Counted from the first letter of the stretch, positions 36,831 to 48,955 are shown. The stretch is DNA of 64,000 bases from Owenia fusiformis (GCA_903813345.2 CAIIXF020000012.1:35446528-35510527), one strand, 5' to 3'. Made by a program: numbers and translations. Notes: generated by a model from the letters alone, not told the origin.

Positions 36831-37429
36831 TAAATAGTAGATTTTTTCTCATCCCGTCTCAAAGTCATTGCAAAGTCACATTTGTCGCACGGCGGCCGCA
36901 AGTCGACCGCAGAACAATTAAATCGGTGAATTTCTGCGGCGAGCGTAGAAAAACTACGCTCGCCTTGCGGCCTCCGTACGGCGAAAGCAGATTTTTACAG
37001 GCCGCAGGGAAGGCGTAGAAATTATAACTCGGAGTTATAATATTTGTTCATTTCTGAGGTCCCCGTAGAAATCAACTGGCTCAACAAGATTGAATCATTA
37101 TTTGTCAATGTTTCACGATCACTTTTCATTTGATATTACATCCTAGCACTTTGAATAACATTTATAAATTGTCCCGATGTAAATAAAATGAAAAAAGTAT
37201 TATTTATCAACATAAATTTAAAATTCACCGTGCGGCTGCCGTGGGAAATGTGACTGCAAAAGTATGAGAGCGCAGAAATTCCACGGCGAGCGTAGAAATG
37301 TTACTGGCCGCAGAAATGATAGGCCGCAAGGTCGCCGTAGGAAATGTGACTGACATCAGGACAATTTAACTTTTTTTGAGGAGTATATATGTATCCCATA
37401 TACCTACTAAGGTTCTAGGTAAATAACAA

Positions 37430-37862
37430 GCGGGAATATATACTGTATCTAGGGATCTATCACCGAGGAGCGGGGCGGGATGGATACTGTATCCATCCCG
37501 GTCCCGCTCATGAAAAAAAAAATCTCGCAATCTTTAAGACCAAGAAAACGTGTACCTTAAGTATGTTTTGGAATTTTGGAACTCTATAAGTTATGATGTA
37601 CCTGAAACCTCAGTAGCTATGATATACATCTGTTATGTACGGTCGGTTTTGAATACAGGGTTTGCGGTCCCTCGGGAGATACACATATTTCCCTTGGGAT
37701 AAACCCTGTATCCAAAACCTCCCAGTACATAACCCTTATATAGGTTATTTCATGCTTGATTTTCAATATAATATATAGTGTCAATATAATATTTACCGAG
37801 GTCAATGTCATATTTCCCGTGGAATAAAATTCATATTGAAAATCAAGCATGAAATAAACTTT
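37430..37862. repeat. Pair of short foldback sequences
   Basis: GGGCGGGATGGATACTGTATCCATCCCGGTCCCGC (in two short arms) at about 37475-37510, and a hairpin at 37630-37735 whose arms read GTTATGTACGGTCGGTTTTG and, inverted, CAAAACCTCCCAGTACATAAC. TTTCATGCTTGATTTTCAAT is inverted again at 37830-37860. The family recurs at 47.16-47.64 kb. Confidence 0.65.
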
Positions 37863-38159
37863 TTATTCCATTATTTTGGGGAAAATAATTTTTTGGGAAA
37901 AGATGAAAATTTTGGAAAAAAATGAAGCTTTAAAAAATGATCTAGTCTGGTCAGAGAGTACTTCTCATCTTATTGACTAGCAATGGTTTTAGAAATGATG
38001 ATGTATTCCCATGTTTGTATCTTACGAATGTACGAGTCAATATGACCTAGGCCTAATGTATGACGTAGTCCCAGCGCTTGACCAATCAGAAAGTTAGCAG
38101 GCGGGGGCTTTTCAAAAGGTATACTGGCCCGCTGTCTTGTGATTAGTTTACACTATACA

Positions 38160-38400
38160 TCATCATAGGTATGTTATAATATGGAATAAAAAACTTGTAC
38201 ACAATAGTTATTTCAAACGTATTGCAAAATAACACATGTATACCATAGGCATATAATTCGAACGAATTGAAAAATAACACATATGTACCCATATTATTCA
38301 AACGTATTGCAAAATAACACATGTGTACCCATTTTATTCGAACGTATTGCAAAATAACCCGTGTATACCATATTATTCAAATGTACGGTAAAAAACGCAT
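38160..38400 (-). repeat. Degenerate tandem repeat, about 40-50 bp unit
   Basis: AACGTATTGCAAAATAACAC followed by ATGTGTACCCATATTATTC recurs four to five times, spaced unevenly. No coding meaning. Confidence 0.8.
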
Positions 38401-38838
38401 TTAACACATAATAATTCATTTAAGAAATCTATATTTGTTATTTATTGTCAGTATCATTAGTTATACATAGCTGTTTATTTTATAAAATCTACCATTTCGT
38501 ATATGGTATTCGACGAAAATAAACGAATCTTAACTGTACATTGCTTGGGCGCCTCGATATTTGGGCCTTTGTTCACATTGGTATATCAAAACGAATGCAC
38601 AATCGCGGACTGCGGCTTGCGTGGCGCTGTAAAGCAGTGAAGTACAGTGTGATTTTCCAAAACAGTACTGTAAAGCGCTTTAAGAAGATGATGTGGATTG
38701 GGTTGATTATTTGAACAAGGGAGTTTAAGCTTGTGTCCAACCTGCGGCCAATCTGATAGTTATTACATGCTGCAATTTCAAAATTCTTGTAAATACAAAG
38801 TCCCTTGATGTCCATGCGTTGCAACAACGTCGTTATTC

Positions 38839-39138
38839 TCAAAACCCTCGAAATCGAGAACTAAATCTTGATACCCGGACTCTTGGTAGCCGGACACTTG
38901 GTACCCTAACTCTTCGTACCCGGACACTTGGTACCCTGACTCTTGGTATTCTAACTCTTGGTAACCTAATTCTTCGGACTCGTGTCCATCTTAATGGTTT
39001 CCTCGTTGTTGTTGTTGGCCGGGCCGTGGTGGTTGTAGGGGTGGTGGTTTTCAGGGTGAACCACGGCGTAAGATCAATGTTTGTTATCTTTCCGGTACTC
39101 ATATTTAAATCTGGCCACGTGTAGGGATCACGTGATGT
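38839..39138 (-). CDS. Probable last exon of an unrecognised gene: Thr-rich linker and Arg/Val-rich pentad repeats
   Basis: Exon starts after CTTTCAG in phase 0 and reads TSRDPYTWPDLNMSTGKI, then a TTTPTTTT/TTTTRK mucin-like linker, then seven 15-bp units translated as R-V-P/R-S/R-V-type pentads, ending at TAG/TGA at 38839-38841. It joins in phase with the exon at 43329-43524 (ending NNQ). The 15-bp repeats leave a second frame open as well, encoding Y-Q-E/V-S-G pentads; a TAA in that frame sits just before the repeats, so the basic frame is the better choice. Function unknown; a secreted, O-glycosylated matrix or mucus-type protein is possible but only inferred. Confidence 0.5.
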   Translation of the reverse strand, partial: TSRDPYTWPDLNMSTGKITNIDLTPWFTLKTTTPTTTTARPTTTTRKPLRWTRVRRIRLPRVRIPRVRVPSVRVRRVRVPSVRLPRVRVSRFSSRFRGF

Positions 39139-39539
39139 CTGAAAGAATATGTAAAGTTGTAGGTCAAGGTCATGGGAACTAAACATAAGAGGAGGGAATT
39201 AAAGACCCCGTGAAAACCCAGAGCTATATCTTTTCCATGCACCTTTCTTCATCGATCTTGATGTAAAATAAGAAGCTATAATATTGGTTAATACACCAGA
39301 AATTTTCAGAAGTTATGAGGGCGCCATTTTGTTTTTCGATTTATGATCGCAGAGATGTATGTCATCTCAGTAAAGGTTTACTATAAAGATATATCTTCTT
39401 TGAAATCCGGGGTTTTCATAGACGCAATCACTGCCATGAAACAGGGACTCGATTTTTGAAAAAAGGAGTCTTTAAAAAAAGAATTACGTTCTAACAGTCA
39501 ATGTTAAATGCATTTTTAGACCAAGGAGGATTGACTCCC

Positions 39540-39850
39540 AGAGTGCCACATCGATATTCTGTCCCATATATGGAAATGTCGTGATTCAAATTGAATCGAA
39601 ACGGCCGCCATTTTGTTCACTTCAACATTTGAATCGTGAATTTTGGTCTCATTCTTTGACGAAAAATTCCAAAACCCCAAGAAATAATCAAAATATTGGT
39701 ATGAAGGTTTTGGACCGTTTATTTTGAATTTATAGTGAGTTTTAATTTCAGAAAAAACGACAACGCCGTTTTTATTGTTGGAAAATATCGATGGTCAATC
39801 CTGGTAGCCAATCCCCAGAGCCAATCCTACTTGTTTATATAAGGCCTTAA
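39540..39850 (-). repeat. Dispersed repeat family, copy at 39.5 kb
   Basis: The reverse complement shares GATATTTTCCAACAAT.AAAA, TTTCTGAAATTA.AAC, ACCAATATTT and TTCAAAT..TGAAGTGAACAA with 58060-58520. That copy has further MITEs inserted in it. Confidence 0.65.
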
Positions 39851-40894
39851 GATTAGGAAAAAAACATCGTCTGCTTTAGCTGAACATTCAACATGTCATG
39901 GGATTTACTGGGGGCAAACACAGTATTATTGATAAGGAAAGTAAGGACTTGGATAGAAAAATTAAGGAAGCGATACATATACACTTGGATAAACCAGCCC
40001 TGAACAGAGATTCAGGTGACAAATCGTTGCTAAAACCGTGAAGCCAAGGTTAGGTTCAAGATCAAGGTCAAGGACAGTTGGGTTGGTGGGAAATCAAACA
40101 GATGAAACAGGGGATTAACCCCAGAATTCAAAGATGACGTACGCTTATAGGAGACACACAACCAATTGATCCTTCCGCTATAGTAGGAATATGACATTTC
40201 ATACACAAGAATATAGTCCATTATTGTAATAACATTAGCATCATCAATGGTTGGATTTTGGTAAGTGCATGAATGAAAATGTGTATGTAGGGACCAACTC
40301 TAATTAAGGTGCATTTTCTTTAAAAAATGTGACCTTTTTGACCTGCCTCCATCTGTCAAAATCAGAATGACAAATTTGACATTTCAATAGATGGCGTCTT
40401 CAACAGGTGAGATCTTTTGATTTTCAATGGGAGTTTGATCCAAACTCTTAACTGACAGAGAACATACTTGGGTATGATGGCATGATAGCAAAACATGTCC
40501 ACAAATATTTGTTTCCTCTGGAAGACAAATCGTTTGTATGGGATTACGCATGTTATAACATTTAGTTGTGTTATCCCTAATGTAAACCTGTAATGAGATG
40601 ACCCACGTCTCCGATTGGTCAGTCAAAATCGACAAACAAAAATGGTGGATACAAAATTTTCTAATATCGCTTCAAATAATATCATGTTAATTTCTTGCGT
40701 CGAACCCCCGGTCGCTACAGGCATGGGCGTGTTAACAAATATCATAGATTGTTGTTTCACATGGACAGAATATGCTTTAATCGATTAAAACATCACAACA
40801 ACGCACGTTATATTCGAGAACTAATTGGTGAGAATTTTCGCAAAATTTTATGTTAGTCAAACGAAGGTGATACGCAAGAGACGTCATATCATAT

Positions 40895-42690
40895 GAGAAA
40901 AAGAAAATGTATATTTGCTTTGTAGATCTAAGAAAAGCATTCGACACGATATGGCATAAGGGACTGTATCTCAAACTTCTCCAAGCAGGAATTCGAGGTC
41001 ATTTTTATCACATGGTAAAACACATGTATACTAATTCAATGGCATCAGTTAGAATTAACAGTAACGGTGACCATACTGATATCTTTAAATGTGAGAGGGG
41101 GGTTAAACAGGGGGACCCACTCAGTCCATTAATGTTTAATATTTACATCAATGATGTTGTTGAAGAATTAACACTTGAATCAGACTTAAAATTACAAAAA
41201 CAAAAAATAAGTTGCCTGCTATTTGCAGATGATTTAGCCATAATTACTGCAAATAAAACTGATATGGACATAAAATTGAAAAAATTAAACAATTATTGTA
41301 AACAATGGAACTTAGATATCAATACTGATAAAACTAAAATTGTAATGTTTAATAAAAGTGGTAAACGATGTAATGATATATTCTACATTGGGGACCAGGT
41401 AATTGAAAACGTATCAAAGTATACTTATTTGGGTATGGAATTCCATGCCAACGGATCGATGAAACAAGCTGCAATCTTTATTAAAGAAAAAGCAGAAAAG
41501 GCGAAATTCCAATTGATAAGTATGCTTACACATGGTGATATTAACCTAACTTTGTGCCTGAAATTATTTGACATATTAGTAAAACCAATTTTATTATATG
41601 GATGTGAAATCTGGGGTGCTGGTCTAATAACTAATAAAGATCTTCTGAAAAATAAAGATTTTGGCCTTGAAATGAAATATGACCAGTCACTTCCACCGGA
41701 ATTACTACATCTATCTTTTTTGAAGTTTCTATTAGGGGTGCATAGAAAAACGAGTAATTTAGCTTCGATGGGTGAGTTAGGTAGATTCCCTCTGTTTATC
41801 AATATATTTTACCAACAAGTTAAATACTTAGATCATATAGAAAATGAAGGAACGAGTTCATTACTAATTAATGCATATGCAGATAGTATTGAACTATCAA
41901 AAGTTCATAATCAACCATCATGGTACTATGACATTGATAAAATAATGGCATATGTTCACAAGATAAAAATTACATTAAAAGTAAACCGCTTGATATTAAG
42001 AAAATCCTTGAAAAAAGATATATAAAATATTGCGAAAAAACTGTCAATGATAATAAAGGGAAATTAGAATTTTTGAATAATATCAAACAACGATGGGGAA
42101 AAGAACCATATTTGAATTTAATAAAGAACGCCGAACATAGGAAATCTATGACGCGATTAAGAATAAGTGCACACAATTTAGAAATAGAGCGAGGAAGGTA
42201 TACAAGACCAATAGTTCCGAGAGATCAAAGAAAATGCAAATTATGTAAAATCACCACTGGTACGGAAATTCATTTTATTTTTGAGTGCCAAAAATTGGAA
42301 AAAATGAGATATGAATACTTTGATACGTTTAACTCGATTTGCCCAAATCTAACTGTATTGACTACCGAAGAAAAGGCTAATTATATGTTTAATGCTGAGG
42401 GTAACATGTGTATCACCTTTGCAAAATACCTTTATGAAATAATTGAAAAGAGATCAACAACTATATTATCAATATAAATATATACATGTAGGTGTAGGCT
42501 AATAGTAGTTGTTGGTATATATCTAATGATCAGTCAATCACATTATATTGTCATTATATGCCATGTAAAATTTGCATTGTATGTTATTGTAATTGTATGT
42601 ATAGTTTTAGTTTTATTTTATCATGTTTATTTGCTGTACACTCACCCGAAAGGGATTTTTAGTACAATAAAGCATTGAATAATATGTTTG
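40895..42690 (+). mobile_element. 5'-truncated non-LTR retrotransposon (LINE)
   Basis: Only the reverse transcriptase fingers/palm, the C-terminal region and the 3' end remain. It starts within the RT at about CFVDLRKAFDTIWH and ends after ATTAGTACAATAAAGCATTG, close to a direct AATA tract. It lies in the intron between the 43.3 kb and 39.1 kb exons of the minus-strand gene, opposite in orientation. Truncation from the 5' side is typical of target-primed insertion. Confidence 0.9.
40907..42477 (+). pseudogene. LINE ORF2 fragment: reverse transcriptase and CCHC tail, one frameshift
   Basis: The first frame (40907-42025) carries DLRKAFDTIWH, GVKQGDPLSPLMFNIYIND and the catalytic LLFADDLAII (FADD box). 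A one-base frame change lies around 41975-41995; the tail continues in another frame to 42477 and contains C-x2-C-x8-H-x4-C (CKLCKITTGTEIHFIFEC). The endonuclease and ORF1 are absent, so it is dead. The clade was not assigned. Confidence 0.9.
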
Positions 42691-43328
42691 TCATCCCTTA
42701 AGCTCTGGGGTTTTCCCTCCTCTTTGATGAAGGACGCAGTGGCATTCGAAAGCTATAACTACGAAATTTTAGGTTAGTAAAATAGAAATCCATGGTTATT
42801 ATTAGAAGAACTAACATACGAACATCTTTGGTACTTTGAGTTATGTTGTTTAATCAATTATCATTTGTGACAAATCGATTATTGCATTTTAGAAATCTAG
42901 AATCTCCTGTTCAACAAGGGGTGCAGATTTTTGAAAAAGCTTTAGCCAACACTTGATTTGAAATATTAAAGAATTGAGATTTTCCCATTTTTACATTGCG
43001 CGGGAGTGGATTTCATATTTATTTTTGCTTTCTGACAATTTTCAGTTTCACCCCTGGCAAAAGTTTATTATTTTGTCAGATTTCTTGGTTACACCTTTTT
43101 GTAATAACTATTATAAATAACACAAGAACGTAACAGGAAGAAATACTTCTCGGATCAAATATGACTTTCTATGAATAAAAGAAGGAAAAAAACATATGAC
43201 AATTTTTGCTGGTTAGTTGATTTAAAATTTTCTTTGGGCCATAATCGTCATATAAGTCGCATATGCACTCATTTTTGGATTTGTGCTCTTTTGATTGAAC
43301 ACGATGTGCATTTATTTTTTATAATCAC

Positions 43329-43524
43329 CTGATTGTTTGCGATAATATTTAGGAGCAAGTCCCGGTCAGTAGAGGCGTCATGTTGACGTGCCGTCTTCAG
43401 GAGTACGCTGAGAGGCATCGTATATCCGGGAACGTTTATCAAGTTCAATATGGCCGTTATCATCTTAAATCGGTTGTACACCGTCTGTAGATTTTTAGCC
43501 TCTTTTAACAGATAGCTTTTGTAA
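43329..43524 (-). CDS. Internal exon of the unrecognised minus-strand gene
   Basis: Bounded by TTTCAG and an AACAATCAG|GTGATT donor. It starts with one base of a split codon, then 65 codons: YKSYLLKEAKNLQTVYNRFK, a hydrophobic stretch MITAILNLINVPGYTM, LLKTARQHDASTDRDLLL and NNQ at the border. Composition, length and two usable splice sites make this a convincing coding exon. I do not recognise the family. It joins in phase to the exon at 39138. Confidence 0.6.
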
Positions 43525-43696
43525 CTGAAAGAATATTACATACCAGTTTCAAATGCCACAATTTAATATCTAAAGTCGTTTTTGTAATCAGAAAATACGT
43601 TTTAAGTGTACGTTTTATGCATAATATGACATGATAAAAAATATATTATTAACTAGATATATACAAAAATTAGATTGCTTAGGATATATCAACAAC

Positions 43697-43795
43697 CGTA
43701 TTGCTCTTGCACAAGCCAATTATTTCCGGTTTCTTGAGATGTGAATTATTTGTGCAGTTGAGAATTTTTGAAATATACGTGTCGTAGGCCGTTGC
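43697..43795 (-). CDS. Possible exon upstream of the 43.3 kb exon
   Basis: After TTTTGACAG the frame reads ATAYDTYISKILNCTNNSHL and KKPEIIGLCKSNT, with one N-glycosylation site and two Cys. No ideal donor follows: GTTGTT at 43696 gives phase 0, while GTGCAAG at 43712 gives the phase 2 that the next exon needs. The end is therefore uncertain. Confidence 0.4.
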
Positions 43796-44785
43796 CTGTC
43801 AAAATAGAGAGTTTAAGATTATCGTAGAAAGCAAATGTACGCATACCTATACTTTGCATAATTTTACCCATGTTTGCATACTTTAAATGCCCGAAGATAC
43901 GTAAATCGAAAACGTATGTTTTTATCCAACAAATGATGTCATTTATAGATCAAATATCATTTGTAAAACTTTATGAGGGCGACTACAACATTTTCTCGTT
44001 CGATCTATATAGAAATTAATTGGTTGAACACAATCTTTGATGCGATAAACGGTAGTAATGCAAAATATTGTTGAATTCTCACATTTTTCATGAATTTCGC
44101 TTGATGTAATGGATGATAATAGCCATTTTCTCGTGGTTTAGATTGTTTGAATATACCATCTACTCATGATAGAATCATTACATGCTGTGTGGGTGTATTG
44201 CGCCCGCGAGTATACGAAAATACAGCCTAAGATTGTTTGATTATACCATCTACACAATATTAATTCTGGATCATAATAGAAAAACATTCCGTATTAAGTC
44301 ACTGCCCCATTAGCAACACCCCCTCCCTTTACATATATCGGGTGTCCCGAAAATGAGAACCTTTTGTCAAGTATTTTCTCGGCAACTAATTAACCAAATC
44401 CATTGAAAATTTATACAAGGTACGAGTATTATTAGTAAGTTTCAAAAATATTAAAAAGATCAAGTAAATATTCTGTGGAAACTAAGAAATTCAAAATAGC
44501 ATATCAAAAATCCCAATACCATAGCTATGCGATGAGACCTCTATAATCAAGGTGTTATAGCATGACGGTTACGTCAAGGCGATTTGCAAAATTTTGCGGT
44601 AACGATAACAAAAAATGGCGGATGGGAAAGACAGCATGTCCTCTTCCTCGCTTGAAGGCAAGATTCACAGATAAGATTTCTTTTTCATCTAGTTCCATTC
44701 GGTGACGTATATATGGATGGTTATAAAAACTGGGTCAAATCTGCCAGGTGGTTTACCAGAAGCGGAATATAAGCTGTAAACTTAC

Positions 44786-44909
44786 CGACTGAGATGTCCA
44801 AATTCATATTTTTTAGTCCATTCTCGTGATTTCTCAGTATATATGCCTCAGAGCCACTCAAACTAATAACAGCAAGTAAACTTTGTATAAACAAGCCATA
44901 AAATGACAA
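44786..44909 (-). CDS. Possible first exon with signal peptide
   Basis: ATG at 44909 opens MSFYGLFIQSLLAVISLSGS followed by EAYILRNHENGLKNMNLDIS, a good signal-peptide pattern, with a strong GTAAGTT donor in phase 1. It lies inside the 44.3-50.0 kb inverted-repeat element, and its phase does not fit the 43.7 kb exon directly. It may be a chance frame, an element exon, or an exon with a missing partner. Confidence 0.25.
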
Positions 44910-46139
44910 ATCCAGAACAGGAACGTGGTCATATTGTAAATAGAGAGGTTTCGCAAAACGTTTTTTAGATCCACGGATCCGTATCCGTAACGTATTTACC
45001 AGATTTATGCGTAGTCAGTTCAATTTATACGTGAAATGATACGGAAAACACGAAAAATGAGGCTTTCGTACGTTGGTCATTTACTTATCCGATTTTACCC
45101 TTCGATTATATTGTTTTTAGCTCTAAAGGTATCACTATATGAACAAGCACAGTGTGCTGTGTATAATTTGACTAAAATTTGGTGATGAATTTGTTTATTG
45201 TTTGAACTAAATCGAGTTTTTCAAATGGTATGTTTAATTCATTTTACACTGTATGGAATGGTATTGCAATAATTACAGTGTACATGTTTCGCACAACGTT
45301 TTAGCTACCCGTATCAAAATCCGTAACGCATCGATGAAGTAAAAGTGTACTCAATACGTTTGTGATACCAACAGCAATACCGAAAGTACGTAAACTAACA
45401 CTTTCTGTGCGTTTTGTCTCCGTATCTATTTTGTCCTTCAAATTTTGATAAAATGTTCCCTAAATGTATAATTTTAGTAACCAACATATGTTATCATGTG
45501 TTTCGTGCTAATTTTGATGAAGTAATAGCCTTATCTGCCGATAAATTTGATTATAAGCGAGGGGCCTGCAATTTTTACGAATAAAGCTTTAGGCAATTTT
45601 GCTAATAGGCAGATGTAAGGTCTATCGTTTCTCGGGTGAATAGTAATATCGTAGTCAATTTCTCAGGGACATCAAACCAATGGTTAGCAGCTAGGCCACC
45701 TGAATATATATTTTGTGCCTTAACTCACGCTCCGAATTTATAAAGAGCATGGTCTTGGGCTTAGTTTGAGTATAGTAGCTTGGTCCTGACTTGACAATGA
45801 ATGTGATATTGGGTCTAAAGATGACGCCCCGCATCACTCTTGCCCGTATCCAGCTTGTGGCAAGGGGGAGCTTTTTGGCTTAAAACTCCAGAAAAGTGTT
45901 CAGTATGATTATGTAACAGGTAGAGTATATTTCTTTGATCCTATTTTCATTTTGTAAAGACAGGCCTGGCATCCAGATCCTTTAACGGATCTTATCTCTT
46001 ACATATGAGTCACGGTGGGGGCCCCAGATGTTCCCAACTCTTGGGTAGTGGTCCATGATGTGTTCTTCATTAGCAGCCTTGTGATAATAGGGAAGGGGGG
46101 GGGTTGTAATTCAAGTACATATTCGGTAGATATTGGATT

Positions 46140-47095
46140 GTCCCCGATTGTTTTGTGCGATTGTCTCCAGTTGGAATAACTTAGTTGAGTAAATCGGTAT
46201 CAACGTTTCGTTGTGGTTTTTTGGTTGTGCCTGATTGTGTTTTGATGGGTTGAGTAAATCGATTGAGTATTTGGTTAAGCATGGTTGTGTAATGGTGGGT
46301 TAGTGTCAAGTAGGTATAGGTTTTGCCGAATTGTGTTGTGTACGTTTGAGACTCGGTTCTCTTTTGATGGTTGTTAGTCTGGTGATTTAGTATCGGGTTG
46401 TGTCCCATTGTGTTATGTTAATCTTATAATGGGTTGTTTTCTCTTGTGAATATGTTATGTTGGTTGGCTAGCTGGTTGTGGCTAGTCGGGTGAGGTATCT
46501 TGTTGTGTCTGATTGTGTTGTGTGATTGGTCTTGTCTCCAATTGAGTTAAGTTAGTTGTGTATCTCGGTATTACAATTTTAATGTGTTTTTTGCCTGTGC
46601 CTGATTTTGTTTTGATTGTTTTGTTTTGGTTTTTGAAAAATTGTGTTGTGTTACTTGAACAATGGGCTGTGTTTGCTTTTGTTGGTTTACCATTGGGTTG
46701 TGCCAAATTGTGTGGTGATAATTCCACAGTTCGATGTGGTTTCATGGTTGTTAGTTCAGTTGTGTTTTATTGGTTGTGCCTGATTGTGTTTTTATTGTTT
46801 AGTGTTGGATTGTGCACAATTGGTTGCGTTTGTCTTTGTTGTCTTATTATTGGGTTGTGACATATTGTGTTAATCTGACAGTTGGTTGTGTTTTGGTGGT
46901 TGTAAGTCAGGTTGCGCTATGCTGGCTTTGGTGCTGGGTTATGCTCTGTTGCGTTCTGTGTATTTTGATACTGGGTTATGTTCTATTGTACTGTTGCATG
47001 ATTGGTGATCAAGGTTGTGTTTGGTTGTAATAGGTTATATATGTCGAGTTGTGGGCTGTGTCCGATCAGGTTGTGGTGTTGATATTGGGTTAAGA
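46140..47095 (+). repeat. About 950-bp strand-asymmetric G/T-rich tract
   Basis: Degenerate repetition of TTGTGTTGTGT, GATTGTGTTTTGATGG, ATTGGGTTGTG and GGTTGTG. The plus strand is overwhelmingly G and T. It yields spurious open frames on both strands (Asn/Thr-rich on minus; Val/Cys/Leu-rich on plus). It appears to be an old TTGTG-based satellite inside the nested element. Confidence 0.85.
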
Positions 47096-47099
47096 AACA

Positions 47100-47645
47100 A
47101 ATGGCCGGTTTAGGGTATTATGCTGTTGGTTTATCAGTTGATTCTGTGTAGACCCCAAATGGGATATATAGGGGTTATGCACTGGGAGGTTTTGGATACA
47201 GGGAATATCCCGAGGGATATACAATATATCTTTCCGAGGGACCGAAGGAACCAAGGGAAGATGTATTGTATATCCCAAGGGATATTTCATGTATCCAAAC
47301 CGACCGTGCATAACTGGTGTATCTCATACTTGAGTGGGTTTAGGGTAGATATAACCTTTTTCACCTTTTTCAAATGACAAGATATTTATATTTTAACATT
47401 TTCGTAATATTATTTACAATGAAGTTGTAACATTTAAACTTTAAAAAAATAAATTTTAAAATTAAAACTTTTGATATTTTAACTTTTTTAAACTTTTGAA
47501 AAATTCCCGGGAGCGGGATGTATATATTATATCTGCCCGCATTTGGCCTGGAGCGGGACATATACAATATATCCTGCCCGCTCCTCAGATACGATATATA
47601 TTCCCGGGTGATATCTACCCCAAACCCACTCAAGTATGAGATACA
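47100..47645. repeat. Foldback element, same family as 37.6 kb
   Basis: GTATCTCATACTTGAGTGGG (47319) returns inverted at 47620-47643. An inner hairpin GGGAGCGGGATGTATATATT...CCGCTCC lies at 47508-47585, and GGGATATACAATATATC... at 47211-47290. GGTTATGCACTGGGAGGTTT links it to 37.63-37.73 kb. Confidence 0.7.
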
Positions 47646-48811
47646 GGGTATTATGATGGAGAGATATTCAACTGGTATGATAGGCGTTAGCTTCGCGTCG
47701 TTCTCTGATGAGCTGGTCCCCTGTTGTTCAATGAATTCAAGAAAAACAATGCGAATTTATCTTTTTGCATAATATATTTTTTGTTGATTTCTCATACAAA
47801 ACATACTTTTATTGCATAAATGATATATTTGTGTCGCTTTCTATGATCAAATATGTTACTTTGCTCCCCTCCTTAGTTTATATGAGGCATGGGTTTTCAA
47901 CTAAAGCCCATTATGGGGAAAGGGGGTGGCTTATGTGAAAACGTATGGTTTCCGAATGCCTTGGCCTTGCCCTTGCCCAAGTCGCTATTTTTTTACTTAT
48001 TAGATTTTGAATTATTACCAAAATATACAGCTGCAAAAGCATGAAATTAAAGGTCCATGTGCAGTATGGCAAGTAATTTTAGAAATGTTTACGCATTTTG
48101 TGGCATAATGCAGTCACTGCACGTCACTTAATGACCACTATTTCAGCCTATCTCTGTTCAAACCCTTAAATATTCCCCCAAAGTATAATTTGACACTGAA
48201 TTGGTTATTGTAAACCTAGAAATAATATTTTCTGGCCTAAAGGATATTCTTCATTTTGAAATTGATGTCATGAAATTAATAAATGACACCTTAGGAATGA
48301 AAGGGTTAATATGTATTTTTGCACTCACCAAAAATACATTTGGAGCTGTTCTTCTGAAAGCTGACACCCCCAATGGTGTTTTGAATGGTATTTGACCCTA
48401 GTTTTCACTACTACCAGTATTAAACACGGATTGAGATGCGTTTATAATTACGTACTTCAAAAAACGAACTGCGAAACGAAAATTATCGAAATACGTATCC
48501 GTAAACGTAATGAGATACGGATGCGGATACGTTTTAGCTAATTCGTTTTGCGAAACCTCTCTAATAATAAGGTTTTAAACGCAATGTCGTTAGACGACTA
48601 CGTATGAATTCTATGGACGGTAACGTATTATATTAGATTTACATTAGATATTTAGCGGACGGTTACGTGCATGTACATCTTTCAGGTCAAGGTTGCTAGT
48701 TGTGATAGCCTCGTTCCATGTAATTGTTATAATGGGTAAGAAATGGAATATTGAATTGCTTATATTTGTTTTCAGGACTCGCAAGAGACGCTCTTGTTTG
48801 AGCCTTTATAG

Positions 48812-48955
48812 GGCAAGGAAAAAATTGTGTCTTGCTTTATTTATGAAACCAATTTAAGTCAAAAAGATAGCAATGAAGAGGCAAAAGAAGAATTAGCATC
48901 AAGTACTGATGAATATGACAAAATTGATAACAATGAATCTGAGATACATATTTGA
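48812..48955 (+). pseudogene. Possible transposase C-terminal fragment
   Basis: An open frame after a TAG ends with an acidic tail (DSNEEAKEELASSTDEYDKI...EIHI and stop). The composition is coding-like and lies just outside the nested element, inside the outer one, so it may be the tail of the outer element's lost protein. The similarity is only compositional. Confidence 0.25.

Larger units (their letters stand above)
34319..37351. repeat. Composite element: inverted 0.5-kb arms, internal tandem array, nested transposon
   Basis: Arms 34319-34810 and 36874-37351 are inverted copies beginning GTCACATTTCCTACGGCGAC and containing TAACTCCGAGTTATAA. Between them lies a tandem array interrupted by the 35443-36702 element. 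Either the whole is one foldback transposon with long arms, or two copies of one 490-bp MITE inserted in opposite orientation. Each arm alone is also bounded by AGTCACATTT and AAATGTGACT, which favours the second view. Confidence 0.75.
44941..48563. mobile_element. Nested 3.6-kb element, ends TAGAGAGGTTTCGCAAAACG
   Basis: The left end TAGAGAGGTTTCGCAAAACG is repeated inverted at 48544-48563. Subterminal copies of a CCGTATCCGTAACGTA-type motif occur on both sides (44975-45070, 45300-45430, 48490-48535), a common layout for transposase binding. No transposase was recognised inside. The interior holds the G/T-rich tract and a foldback. Confidence 0.7.

Noticed and set aside
38819-39124. 101-codon plus-strand frame with TLGTLTLG repeats
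   Set aside because: Antisense of the Thr/Arg-rich exon; the 15-bp repeats open all frames, and only the minus strand has a proper acceptor and Thr-rich linker.
41425-42176. Minus-strand frames opposite the LINE
   Set aside because: Shadows of the reverse transcriptase frame.
46482-46860. Asn/Thr-rich minus-strand and Val/Cys-rich plus-strand frames
   Set aside because: Products of the G/T-rich satellite, which lacks stop codons by composition.
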